In this document: piece by piece, positions 32,144-41,472 of the stretch
How positions within the stretch are numbered: position 1 is the first letter of the stretch
Layout: every line of letters begins with the position of its first letter
Source: Halomonas meridiana
GTDB taxonomy: Bacteria; Pseudomonadota; Gammaproteobacteria; Pseudomonadales; Halomonadaceae
Assembly (NCBI RefSeq): GCF_009846525.1
Contig: NZ_CP024621.1
Coordinates: forward strand, 186,001-250,000
Length of the DNA: 64,000 nucleotides
Reading direction: 5' to 3'
Position numbers and translations under genes: made by a program
The notes under the pieces: generated by a model
Told to the model about the DNA's origin: nothing
The model's database searches: none
Seen by the model: the letters and a program-made list of their open reading frames with translations, nothing else

Positions 32144-32677
32144 ATGTCGTATCAAGGTGAACAGCATCCAGGTGTTGCCCCAGTCGCCCCGCAAACACAG
32201 GGTTTTCGCTTAAACCACACCATGCTGCGGGTCAAAGACCCCGAGCGCGCGCTGGCGTTCTACTCCAAGGTGTTTGGAATGCAGGTACTGCGGCGCTTGG
32301 ACTTCGAGGAGATGCAGTTCTCGCTCTACTTCCTGGCTAACGTAGAGGCCGGTGATAGCGTGCCGGAAGAGACCCAAGCGCGCACCGCGTGGACCTTTAG
32401 CCAGAAAGGTCTATTGGAGCTGACCCACAACTGGGGTACCGAAAACGAGCAGGACTTTGCCTACCATGACGGCAATGCAGAGCCGCAGGGCTTCGGGCAT
32501 ATCTGTTTTAGCGTACCGGATTTGGAAGCCGCGCAGGCGTGGTTCGATGAGCATGACGTGACCTTCGTCAAGCGCGCCGACCAGGGCAAGATGAAGGACG
32601 TGATCTTCGTCAAGGACGCCGACGGCTACTGGATCGAAGTGATTCAAGCAGACCGTATGGCCGCCATGGGCGATTGA
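32144..32677 (+). CDS. gloA: lactoylglutathione lyase (glyoxalase I)
   Basis: 177 residues; converts the methylglyoxal-glutathione adduct to lactoylglutathione. LNHTMLRVKDPERALAFYS holds the first metal His, and later QKGLLELTHNWGTE and GFGHICFSVPDL hold the next metal ligands, with YWIEVIQ the last glutamate. The longer enzyme resembles the zinc-type, eukaryote-like glyoxalase I. The start is chosen for AAGGAGAG. It overlaps in operon with the DUF6164 gene one base later. Confidence 0.95.
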   Translation: MSYQGEQHPGVAPVAPQTQGFRLNHTMLRVKDPERALAFYSKVFGMQVLRRLDFEEMQFSLYFLANVEAGDSVPEETQARTAWTFSQKGLLELTHNWGTENEQDFAYHDGNAEPQGFGHICFSVPDLEAAQAWFDEHDVTFVKRADQGKMKDVIFVKDADGYWIEVIQADRMAAMGD

Positions 32678-32678
32678 T

Positions 32679-33044
32679 ATGGCGCATCTGCTGTTTCGGT
32701 TGCGTCACGTGACCGACGAAGAGGCCATGGAGGTTCGCCAGCTGCTGGAGGCGCATGGTTTCGATGTGTACGAAACCCAGGCGGGCTTTTTTCGCCTGGG
32801 AGTCGATGCCATTTGGCTGCGCAACCCTGCCCAGCGAGACGATGCCGAAACGGTGCTGGCGCACTATCAGGCCGAGCGGCAAGCAAAGGCGCGCAAAGCG
32901 CATGAAAACGCGTTGGCCCGCGATGAGGCGCCGACGTTGTGGCGACGTTTCGTGGCGCACCCGCTGCAGGTCACGCTAGTGATCGTTGCGGTGCTCATGA
33001 TCGCTCTGCTCACCCTGCTGCCGTTTATTGGGCTAGCTCGCTAG
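32679..33044 (+). CDS. DUF6164 family membrane-anchored protein
   Basis: 121 residues: a soluble N-terminal domain (MAHLLFRLRHVTDEEAMEVR, with FFRLGVDAIWL) and one C-terminal membrane helix (VTLVIVAVLMIALLTLLPFI). DUF6164 has no known role. It begins one base after gloA ends, so is co-translated with it, and its end overlaps the convergent cupin gene by four bases. Confidence 0.85.
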   Translation: MAHLLFRLRHVTDEEAMEVRQLLEAHGFDVYETQAGFFRLGVDAIWLRNPAQRDDAETVLAHYQAERQAKARKAHENALARDEAPTLWRRFVAHPLQVTLVIVAVLMIALLTLLPFIGLAR

Positions 33045-33715
33045 TCGTCAGAAGCGTCAGACAGATGCCCGCGCTTGACGTACATCATTACCCCGGCCTG
33101 GCCTGCGCGAAGCCGTGGCGCAGCCCCCGGCGGGTAGCGGCACCAGCTCCCTTCCGGGTACTCGGTGTCCGCATCGCACAGCGACCCTTCCAGCACGAAC
33201 AGCTCCAATCCGCCCGGTAGGGCAGGATAGTCGGTGACGATGTCACGCTCCCAGCGCTCCAGGCTGATACGCTCGCTTTGATAGGTATGCAGCATTTTGT
33301 ACGTGATGCCGGGCCGACGATCAGGCTGCCAGGGCAAACGGTGGGCGGGAATGGCGAGTTGGAGCAGATCGTTCTCATCGAACTGGTGGAGCTTCACGAG
33401 AATCAGCGCGCCCTCATCGCCAATGTGGGGCGTATGGCCCGTGCCGATGGGGTTGCGCAGGTAGCTGCCCGCCGGGTAGCGGCCATGTTCGTCGGCAAAC
33501 ACGCCCTCGAGCACGAGAATCTCTTCACCGCCGCCGTGGGTGTGGCGGCTGAACTGACTATTTGGCGCATAGCGTACCAGGCTCGTGGCGCGGGCCACCT
33601 CATCGCCAATGCGGTCCAGCATCATTCGTTCTACGCCTGCGCTGGGCGAGGCGACCCAGCGATACTGCTCCGGCGTGACAAAGGCAAAGTGGCTAAAGTC
33701 GGCGTTTAGGCGCAT
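33041..33715 (-). CDS. cupin protein of the ChrR type
   Basis: 224 residues with two cupin-like halves. The first has the metal motif RHTHGGGEEILVLEGVF with the histidines and glutamate of a Zn cupin; the second (GLELFVLEGSLCD) lacks the HxH. It resembles the C-terminal domain of the ChrR anti-sigma factor, but the zinc anti-sigma N-domain is absent and no sigma factor gene is adjacent. So a role in oxidative-stress sensing is not established. Confidence 0.8.
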   Translation of the reverse strand: MRLNADFSHFAFVTPEQYRWVASPSAGVERMMLDRIGDEVARATSLVRYAPNSQFSRHTHGGGEEILVLEGVFADEHGRYPAGSYLRNPIGTGHTPHIGDEGALILVKLHQFDENDLLQLAIPAHRLPWQPDRRPGITYKMLHTYQSERISLERWERDIVTDYPALPGGLELFVLEGSLCDADTEYPEGSWCRYPPGAAPRLRAGQAGVMMYVKRGHLSDASDD

Positions 33716-33800
33716 GGTAGTGGCTCTTTGCAGGGGTTTAAACAACGTTAGCGGCGCATGGTGGAGCCAGTCTCCCCATCCTCACGACAAAATGCAACGC

Positions 33801-33830
33801 AAAAAAATACCGCCTGGCGCAGGCGGTATT
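33801..33830 (-). terminator. rho-independent terminator of the znu operon
   Basis: AATACCGCCT/AGGCGGTATT stem with a GCGCC loop, followed on the minus strand by a run of T (33807 down to 33801). It lies 33 bases past znuA. Confidence 0.9.
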
Positions 33831-33862
33831 CGATTCTTTACGGCACGTCTTTACGACATGGC

Positions 33863-35044
<1,182 letters not shown>

Positions 35045-35086
35045 AACATGCTCCTGATGATGAAATAAACGTGAGACGATCATCCG

Positions 35087-35977
35087 CTAATGCGACTGCT
35101 CCATCGCCAGCGGCGTGGTTTTACGCCGTAACTTCGCGGCCAAGCTGTGGTAGCGGCCAAACAGCGCCGAGAACAAGTACGCTCCCCCGGCCAGTAAGAT
35201 AATGCTCGGGCCAGATGGCGTGTCCAAATGGAACGACAGCAGCAGCCCGCCGGTACTGGCCAGCATCGCTAACACCACGGCGATGCCCATCAAGCCTTCT
35301 AACCGCTTGCTCCAAAACCGCGCTGCCGTGGCGGGCAACATCATTAAGCCAACGGCCATCAGCGTGCCCAGGGTTTGGAAGCCCGCCGTTAAGTTCAGTA
35401 CCAGCAGCCCTAAAAAGACGCTATGTACCCAACCGCTGCGGCGGTTTTGGCCGCGTAGAAACAGCGGGTCTAAACACTCCACCACCAAGGCGCGGAAAAT
35501 AACCGCCAGGGTGATGACGATCAGCGTGCTGATCGAGGCGATCAGCAGCAGCGCCGTGGAGTTAATCGCCAAAATGGAGCCGAACAGCACGTGGGTAAGA
35601 TCCACACTGCTGCCACCCATGGAGATCAGCATGACCCCGGCGGCCAACGAAATGATAAAAAAGCTCGCCATGGCCGCATCTTCACGCTGGCCGCCCATCT
35701 TCGAGACCGCCCCCGCCAGCAACGCCACCATGACCCCAAACAGCACGCCACCGACACTCATCACCGGCAGCGAAAAGCCCGCTAGCAAAAAGCCCAGCGC
35801 CACGCCGGGTAAGATCGCGTGGGCCATGGCATCGCCAATCAGGCTCATGCCGCGCAGCACCAAAAATACCCCAAGGGGCGGAGCGGCTAGTGAAAGCGCT
35901 AGCCCGCCGACCACGGCACGGCGCATAAAGCCGTAATCGAACGGCGCGATCAGCCACGCATCAAGCAGTGCCAGCAT
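35087..35977 (-). CDS. znuB: zinc ABC transporter permease ZnuB
   Basis: 296-residue membrane protein with about eight or nine hydrophobic segments, of the ABC-3 permease family. GDAMAHAILPGVALGFLL is the conserved coupling region that faces ZnuC, and TLGTLMAVGLMMLPATAARFW is also typical. The start overlaps znuC by 17 bases; znuA follows 42 bases after its stop. Confidence 0.96.
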   Translation of the reverse strand: MLALLDAWLIAPFDYGFMRRAVVGGLALSLAAPPLGVFLVLRGMSLIGDAMAHAILPGVALGFLLAGFSLPVMSVGGVLFGVMVALLAGAVSKMGGQREDAAMASFFIISLAAGVMLISMGGSSVDLTHVLFGSILAINSTALLLIASISTLIVITLAVIFRALVVECLDPLFLRGQNRRSGWVHSVFLGLLVLNLTAGFQTLGTLMAVGLMMLPATAARFWSKRLEGLMGIAVVLAMLASTGGLLLSFHLDTPSGPSIILLAGGAYLFSALFGRYHSLAAKLRRKTTPLAMEQSH

Positions 35978-36695
35978 GGCGGCCTCCTAAGGTAAACGGC
36001 ACCACTTGAGCAGGCGCGTGCTGCTGGTTCAGCGCGCTGGGCGCGACCCAACGGCCATGACCACCGCTTAGCATCAGCACTTCGTCGGCCAAGCGGCGCA
36101 GGTGATCCATGTCATGCAGCACGATGATGATCGTCACGCCCTCATCGGCCATTTGGCGAAAAATACGAATCAAGATATCGACGGTGTCGCTGTCCACGTT
36201 GGCAAACGGCTCATCCAGTAGCAGCAGCTCGGCCTCTTGCATCAACGTTCGGCCAATTAGCGCCCGCTGGCGCTGGCCCCCAGACAGCTCGCCCAGCGGG
36301 CGGTGAGCCAAGTGAGAAATGCCCAGGCGTGCCATGATGTCACGGCCTTTGCGGTAGTGGGCCGCACAGTAACCTTTCATGGCCCCGTGGCTAGGCCAGC
36401 TGCCGGTCATCACCAGCTCTTCCACGCTCATTGGGAAGGTCAGGTCGAGCGCCAGCTGCTGAGGCAGCCAAGCGCGGCGGGCGTTATCTACCGTGCATAT
36501 CACCTTGCCACTAATGGGCCTGAGTTCGCCCATGATGGCCTGAATCAGCGTGCTCTTACCGGCGCCATTCGCGCCAATGAGTGCGGTAATCGCACCGGAT
36601 TTGATATCGCCATCCACATGTTCGAGCACCGTGCGGCGACCCTGCGCTAGGTGCAGATCGTGGAGCTGCAAGCGCGAAGAGGAACGTTCGCTCAT
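35961..36695 (-). CDS. znuC: zinc ABC transporter ATP-binding protein ZnuC
   Basis: 244 residues from the ATG at 36695, the point where it overlaps the upstream small gene (ATGA). Walker A GANGAGKSTL, signature [11 protein letters not shown], Walker B LLLLDEP and the switch His of VLHDMDH are all present. The transporter ZnuABC brings zinc into the cytoplasm. It is controlled by the Zur box at 36875. Confidence 0.96.
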   Translation of the reverse strand: MSERSSSRLQLHDLHLAQGRRTVLEHVDGDIKSGAITALIGANGAGKSTLIQAIMGELRPISGKVICTVDNARRAWLPQQLALDLTFPMSVEELVMTGSWPSHGAMKGYCAAHYRKGRDIMARLGISHLAHRPLGELSGGQRQRALIGRTLMQEAELLLLDEPFANVDSDTVDILIRIFRQMADEGVTIIIVLHDMDHLRRLADEVLMLSGGHGRWVAPSALNQQHAPAQVVPFTLGGRHAGTA

Positions 36696-36847
36696 AGCGG
36701 CCACCCGCCAGCGCCAGCCCACACCACAAGGCCCCATAGCGCAAACAGCGGCAGTGCCACCAATCCCAGCCGCTTACGGGCCGACAGCGACATCAGCGAA
36801 AAATGACAAGGACCTTCCTTGTTATGGCGATGCATGTGCTCACTCAT
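36692..36847 (-). CDS. small His-rich single-pass membrane protein
   Basis: 51 residues that I do not recognise. The N-terminus has His4, His6, His8 and His15 with Cys14 (SEHMHRHNKEGPCHF), and one hydrophobic helix follows (LGLVALPLFALWGLVVWAG). The Cys and His residues look able to bind a metal. Its TGA overlaps the znuC ATG, so it is the first gene of the Zur-controlled znu operon. The start ATG has GAGCG-type weak ribosome-binding sequence upstream. A role in zinc sensing or uptake is inferred from place and composition. Confidence 0.6.
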   Translation of the reverse strand: MSEHMHRHNKEGPCHFSLMSLSARKRLGLVALPLFALWGLVVWAGAGGWPL

Positions 36848-36874
36848 CGAGCGACCTCGCTAACGGATAAATAA

Positions 36875-36887
36875 GTTATAACATAAC
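36875..36887. promoter_or_regulatory. Zur operator
   Basis: GTTATAACATAAC has 5-base palindromic arms and differs at one position from the enterobacterial Zur core GTTATANTATAAC; the flank CATT also fits. It lies 28 bases before the small gene that leads znuCBA and should repress the operon when zinc is plentiful. Confidence 0.85.
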
Positions 36888-37279
36888 ATTCGGTAAAACC
36901 AAAAAAGTGGCGGATATTTTACGCGCTCACAGCGCGCTGACAACGGTGAGCGCGCTAATCTTTGAGCTGCGTAATAAGCGCTCTTCCCAACGCTATCACT
37001 AGCGAGTGAGGAGAAGGGCGGGCAAACGAAGAGGCGAGGGCTGGTGGGTGCCATCAGTCGCGTTGGGACGTTTCCCTTCGAGAGACCCCTTGCGCGCCTC
37101 ATCTCCGGCGCTTTCACTCGGCTTGGGTCTGCCACCCATTCGACTGGTTCAGCAGCAACATTGCTGCTGCCGCTGATATTGCTTAAAGGGAACGATGTAG
37201 TGGCGTGGAGAGATGCGAACACTCACTGGAGAAGGCATCGTCATCTGCGATTTTTAAAAAGTAGTTCGCCGCACGGTGA
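36888..37279. other. non-coding, palindrome-rich region
   Basis: About 390 bases without a convincing gene. Hairpins: ACGCGCTCAC...GTGAGCGCGC (about 36,921-36,955), CAGCAGCAA-CA-TTGCTGCTG (about 37,151-37,170), GCGCC/GGCGC near 37,100, and GGGA/TCCC near 37,065-37,076. A 120-codon open frame on the minus strand overlaps them but has no recognised relatives and unusual composition. It may encode a structured RNA or be the remains of one. Confidence 0.4.
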
Positions 37280-37591
37280 TTACTCCTTCTCCTCATCCTC
37301 TTCCCAGCGTTCCATGGCGCGTTTGTCGTCAGGTAGGCGGACCATGTCGCCGACAGTGAGCTTGTGATGCGATTTAAAGCGGTGGCCGTGCTGGTCGAGA
37401 ATGGCGGCGACGCTGCCGATGCTCACGGCGTCTTCTTCCCGGTAGGCTTCGACCTTGACCCGTACGATACGGCCTTGATAACGGGCAGAGAGAATAGCGC
37501 CGGGGTAAGGGGGCGTGTGGTCGGGGTCGTTTTTGAAGAAGGCGGCGACGCTGGCGCTGCCGGGGTCATCCCATTCGACGTGTTGATGCAT
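37280..37591 (-). CDS. hypothetical protein
   Basis: 103 residues starting at MHQHVEWDDPGSASVAAF, with AAGGA upstream. I do not recognise a family. The middle (ARYQGRIVRVKVEAYREED) looks like a small beta-barrel domain, and the C-terminus is acidic (ERWEEDEEKE). No signal or membrane segment is seen. It is divergent from the GGDEF gene at 37,737. Confidence 0.6.
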   Translation of the reverse strand: MHQHVEWDDPGSASVAAFFKNDPDHTPPYPGAILSARYQGRIVRVKVEAYREEDAVSIGSVAAILDQHGHRFKSHHKLTVGDMVRLPDDKRAMERWEEDEEKE

Positions 37592-37736
37592 GGTCAGTGT
37601 CCTTACATAAGTCGTTAGAAAACAAGCAGACGCTTTCAGTGTAGTGTGCGTTGGCGGCACTCGGCCAATGTGCATAGACAGCTGTGGCCTATGCGCTTAA
37701 CTTACGAGTTTAAGGGAACCTGGGGGAGAGGCCGCG

Positions 37737-39380
37737 ATGCATCCGTACCGAGCGCTATTCGAGCAGTCGGGCACACCGCTTTTCGTCGTCGAGCGTTCAG
37801 CCCCTGATGCAATGAACGTGTACGCGAACGCAGCCTTTCGGCGCGTGGTGGGATGGGCCGATAACAGCGAGATGGCGCTGGCCAACTGCTTTCCCCTCGA
37901 CGTAACTAACGTGCTGGCCGCCGTACAGGCTTGTGACCAGCAGCAGGCCGTTCAGGAACTGATGGTGACCTGGGCAGACGCCTCACGGCGCTGGCAACTG
38001 CAGCTCTCGCCCGTGGTGGACGGCGAGTATCGCGCCGTCTATGGGGCGTTGCATCAGCCCGCGCTGCCGTTTGGCGAGTCGTTGGATGCGTTGCTCTCGC
38101 AGCTACCGGGCTTCATTTACCAGTTGCACTACTCGCGCACGGGCAGCTGGCGTTACACCTATGTGGGGCAGCGGGTCGAGGAGATGTTTGGGGTGAGCGT
38201 GGAAGAAGCGCTGGCCGATGCGCAGACGCTGCTAGCCAACATTCACCCTGGGGATCGCGATGCGGTCATCGAAAGTTCGCTGGAGAGCGCACGCACGATG
38301 ACGCCGTGGAAACAGGAATTTCGAATGTTCCACCGTCGTGGCGAAATGCTGTGGGTGGAAGCCAGTGACCAACCCCGACGCGAGCCGGATGGCAGCGTGC
38401 TGTGGACGGGGTACGCCAACGATATTACCCAGCGCAAAGCGCTGGAATCGGCACTGAAATCCAGCGAGCAGCGTTTTCGCCAGTTGGTGGAGCAGGCGAA
38501 CGACATCATCTACACGCTCAGCGCGGACGGCACGATGACCTATATCTCTCCTAACTGGCAGCGCATTTTAGGCCACGAAGTGAGCGATGTGCTCGGCCGT
38601 AATATGAGTGCCGTGCTGCACCCGGAGGATTTGGAAGCGTGCCGCCGCTATATCGAGAAAGTGTTCGTGACGGCCGAGCCGCAGGGGCTGATCGAGTACC
38701 GCGTACAGCATGCCAATGGCGAGTGGCGTTGGCACTTCACCAACGGTGCGCCACTGTTGGATGACCAGGGCAATGTGACCAGCTTTCTCGGTATTTCCCA
38801 CGATATTACCCCGCGGCGCGAGATGGAGCAGCGAGTACTGCATCTCGCCCAGCACGACACCCTGACCGACCTGCCCAATCGGGCGATGTTCTTTGATGAG
38901 CTGGGGCAGGCGCTGGCCAAGGCGCTGCGCTCGGGTGGTCAGTTGGCGTTCTTGTTCATCGATTTGGATAACTTCAAGCCGGTGAATGACCGCTGGGGAC
39001 ACGGTGTGGGGGATCAATTGCTGAAAGATGTTGCCCAGCGTATGCGATGTCGGCTGCGCGGCACGGATATGGTGGGGCGGATTGGCGGTGATGAGTTTGT
39101 GGCGCTGTTGGGCGGCCCGGTCATGGAAGAGGAGGCGCTGGCCGTCGCCAACCAGCTCTGCCGTGCGCTGGCCGAGCCGTTTGCTCTGACGGTGGGCGAC
39201 GTGCGCGTCTCCGCCAGTATCGGCGTGGCGCTCTTTCCGCAGCATGCCCGGGATGAAGCCTCCTTGGTTCACTGTGCGGATCAGGCGATGTACCACGCCA
39301 AAGCCCAAGGTCGCAATCGCGCGGTTCTCTACTCCGCTGGCGCCTCGGATAGGGCCGTTTGCGGCGAGCCGACGTACTGA
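37737..39380 (+). CDS. PAS-PAS-PAS diguanylate cyclase
   Basis: 547 residues, no membrane segments, so cytoplasmic. Three PAS/PAC units cover about residues 1-115, 115-240 and 240-372 (motifs HPGDRDAVIE, YANDITQRKALE, ILGHEVSDVLGRN, GISHDITPRRE). The catalytic domain begins HDTLTDLPNRAMFF; the active-site motif GGDEF is intact at residues 450-454 and the inhibitory I-site RGTD lies five residues before it. It should make cyclic-di-GMP, with product inhibition. GGGGGAGAGG precedes the ATG. Its 3' end overlaps the convergent esterase gene by 52 bases. The PAS ligands are unknown. Confidence 0.93.
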   Translation: MHPYRALFEQSGTPLFVVERSAPDAMNVYANAAFRRVVGWADNSEMALANCFPLDVTNVLAAVQACDQQQAVQELMVTWADASRRWQLQLSPVVDGEYRAVYGALHQPALPFGESLDALLSQLPGFIYQLHYSRTGSWRYTYVGQRVEEMFGVSVEEALADAQTLLANIHPGDRDAVIESSLESARTMTPWKQEFRMFHRRGEMLWVEASDQPRREPDGSVLWTGYANDITQRKALESALKSSEQRFRQLVEQANDIIYTLSADGTMTYISPNWQRILGHEVSDVLGRNMSAVLHPEDLEACRRYIEKVFVTAEPQGLIEYRVQHANGEWRWHFTNGAPLLDDQGNVTSFLGISHDITPRREMEQRVLHLAQHDTLTDLPNRAMFFDELGQALAKALRSGGQLAFLFIDLDNFKPVNDRWGHGVGDQLLKDVAQRMRCRLRGTDMVGRIGGDEFVALLGGPVMEEEALAVANQLCRALAEPFALTVGDVRVSASIGVALFPQHARDEASLVHCADQAMYHAKAQGRNRAVLYSAGASDRAVCGEPTY

Positions 39381-40279
39381 AACATGAACGTCAGTGCTGC
39401 GGGCAGGCTGGCTCGCCAAACACGCCAGGTATGGCCACCGGGATACAGGTCGAGCCGCACCGCGCCGGGCTGTATACGCTCCATGGCCTGACGAAGCTGG
39501 CGGGCATGGAACTCGGCATCGTACACATCGCTGCGACCAGCGCTGATATAGAGCGGCACCGGGGGTGTGTCGCTTCGTTCGGCTTCCGGGCGCGGCGTCA
39601 CGCGCAGTCGGTAGCTTTCCAAATGGGCAGTGTAATTGAGCCGCTCCCAGAGCGTCTGATCGAACGCCCCTTGCGCGTTCAAAAACGCCGGATGCCGGTG
39701 GGCTGACGAATTCTCAGGCGGGGCGGGAACGTAGCTGGCAGGGCTGAGGGCGGCCGCAGCGGCGAACAGCTCCGGCCGTTCGAGGGCGAAGTTGACGGCT
39801 CCATACCCTCCGGCCGAGAGTCCGGCGACGCCGCGCTGCTGGCGTGTCGTGCCGACATGATAGGTTGCCTCGATATGCGGCATCAGGTCGTTGAAAAAGG
39901 CGCTGCGGGCGGCTTCGTTATATCCGTCGACCCACCAGCTGCGGCTGCCGGGCATCACGAATACGGCCGGGGGCACATGTCCCGCGTCGATCAACCGGTC
40001 GGCGGTTTTGGGAAGGTTCCCCTTGGTGGCCCAGTCGAGCTCGTTACCAAACGAGCCATGCAGTAGATACACCACCGGATAGGGCATCGAGGCGTGTGGA
40101 TCATAATCGTCCGGTAAATAGACCGTGTACGGATAGTCGTACCCTAGGGTGGGCGAGAAGAACTGTTCACGGTACACGTCGCCAGCCAGGGTCGCGCCGC
40201 TGAGCATCAGCCCGCTCATCACGCCGATCGTCGTGCTCATCCAGCGGATAAAGCGAGCGAGGGAAAAGTGTCTGCGCAC
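39329..40279 (-). CDS. secreted esterase-family alpha/beta hydrolase
   Basis: 316 residues, likely starting at GTG with TGGAGG upstream, and an N-terminal signal segment (TTIGVMSGLMLSGATLAGD). It belongs to the putative esterase family (Esterase D / feruloyl esterase-like). The nucleophile is in GLSAGGYGA, the acid in SAGRSDVYD and the base in YPGGHTW. The substrate is unknown; family members act on carbohydrate acetates, feruloyl esters or siderophores. Confidence 0.88.
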   Translation of the reverse strand: MRRHFSLARFIRWMSTTIGVMSGLMLSGATLAGDVYREQFFSPTLGYDYPYTVYLPDDYDPHASMPYPVVYLLHGSFGNELDWATKGNLPKTADRLIDAGHVPPAVFVMPGSRSWWVDGYNEAARSAFFNDLMPHIEATYHVGTTRQQRGVAGLSAGGYGAVNFALERPELFAAAAALSPASYVPAPPENSSAHRHPAFLNAQGAFDQTLWERLNYTAHLESYRLRVTPRPEAERSDTPPVPLYISAGRSDVYDAEFHARQLRQAMERIQPGAVRLDLYPGGHTWRVWRASLPAALTFMFQYVGSPQTALSEAPAE

Positions 40280-40392
40280 GAAGCCTCCAGGAATTTACCG
40301 TCGGTTAAAGGGTCGGACAGCGGTGTAACCCGGCCTGTTCATTGCCGTAAGCCCATACATCAGCTTAGCAGCGGTGGTTTGGTGGAGGTTCG

Positions 40393-41418
40393 ATGCAAAA
40401 AATCGAGGAGATCTATTGGCTGCGCGCTTACGGCTGTGTCGCCGTCTTTCTATTCCATTGGCTTGATCATATCAACCAGCGTGTGGATAACGTCGCCACG
40501 GACCTGATGCGCATACCGCTGGTGCTGGGCACACCGGTCTTCCTGTTCATTTCGGTCTTCGTCTTTGCCGTTCGATACGATCAACAGGTGCCGCCAGGCT
40601 TTCTGCTGCAGCGGGTGAAGTACGTCATGTTGCCCTATGTGGTGTACGGAAGTATCTACTCCACGGCCCTGTGGTGGCAGCTGGCGGGAAGCGAGAACGC
40701 CGTGGGGTTTTGGGAAAATGCCAAAGTCTATTTTCTTTACGCCGAGTGGCATGGCTACTTTTTGATTATCGCCATGCAGTTCTATGCGGCGTACTGGGCG
40801 TACACGCGCTGGCGGCTATGGCGCTATCACCCGGTACCGTGGCTGGTGGCTGCCTGCTGGGTGAGCATGGCGTATTGGGGCTTGGCCTATGCCTTCGAGA
40901 TCGAGCCGCCGGGCTACTTGCTCTGGGTGGCACCGCTGGGCTGGGTGTATCTGTTTTTTTTGGCCCTGGTTCTGGTGCGTTACTACCCGTTAACGCCCTC
41001 GGCTACGCTGGTCGAGCGGCCCGTATGGCTGCAACTCCTTTCCCAACCGCGTTGGCTTTTCCTGTTCGTCGGCGTAATCGTGCTGGCCACGTTCGAGCAT
41101 TGGCTGGCGTTCTCGTCGAAGGAAGTCTGGGTCATTCCCTTCTTCGTGCTGTTCACCCTGGCGCTGATGCGTGGCTTGAAAGGACGCAGAGCGCCTGGCT
41201 GGGTGCGCTATATCAATGCTTACTCGTTTGGTATTTATCTGGCGCATCCGATGTTTTTCACGCTCACCGATACGTTCGTGGGCGTGACGACACTGCCGCT
41301 GGTGGTTTACGCGGTGCTGCTCATCGTCGTAGGCAGCGTTGGCTCTATTTTGCTCAACAAAGCGGCCAATACCACGACGATGGGGGCCATGCTGTTGGGT
41401 AAGCGGTTGAAGGTATGA
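40393..41418 (+). CDS. acyltransferase 3 family membrane protein
   Basis: 341 residues with about ten hydrophobic segments. EEIYWLRAYGCVAVFLFHW carries the family's arginine and histidine near the N-terminus, and SFGIYLAHPMFF is the typical late motif. These enzymes O-acylate surface sugars or lipids. GGAGGT lies before the ATG. It neighbours a glycosyltransferase-like gene, which suggests envelope polysaccharide work, though both are isolated from any larger cluster. Confidence 0.88.
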   Translation: MQKIEEIYWLRAYGCVAVFLFHWLDHINQRVDNVATDLMRIPLVLGTPVFLFISVFVFAVRYDQQVPPGFLLQRVKYVMLPYVVYGSIYSTALWWQLAGSENAVGFWENAKVYFLYAEWHGYFLIIAMQFYAAYWAYTRWRLWRYHPVPWLVAACWVSMAYWGLAYAFEIEPPGYLLWVAPLGWVYLFFLALVLVRYYPLTPSATLVERPVWLQLLSQPRWLFLFVGVIVLATFEHWLAFSSKEVWVIPFFVLFTLALMRGLKGRRAPGWVRYINAYSFGIYLAHPMFFTLTDTFVGVTTLPLVVYAVLLIVVGSVGSILLNKAANTTTMGAMLLGKRLKV

Positions 41419-41472
41419 GTGCAGGGTAGGGTAGGTGACAGGGCGGGCATCGATGCGCGGAACCAGAAAAGG

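Noticed and set aside
33041..33715. Full ChrR anti-sigma factor
   Set aside because: The zinc-binding anti-sigma N-domain is absent and no sigma factor gene is next to it, so only a cupin of the ChrR type is claimed.
36860..37222. 120-codon frame on the minus strand
   Set aside because: No recognised relatives, odd composition and no good ribosome-binding site; it overlaps palindromes and the Zur box. I treat the region as non-coding, with modest confidence.
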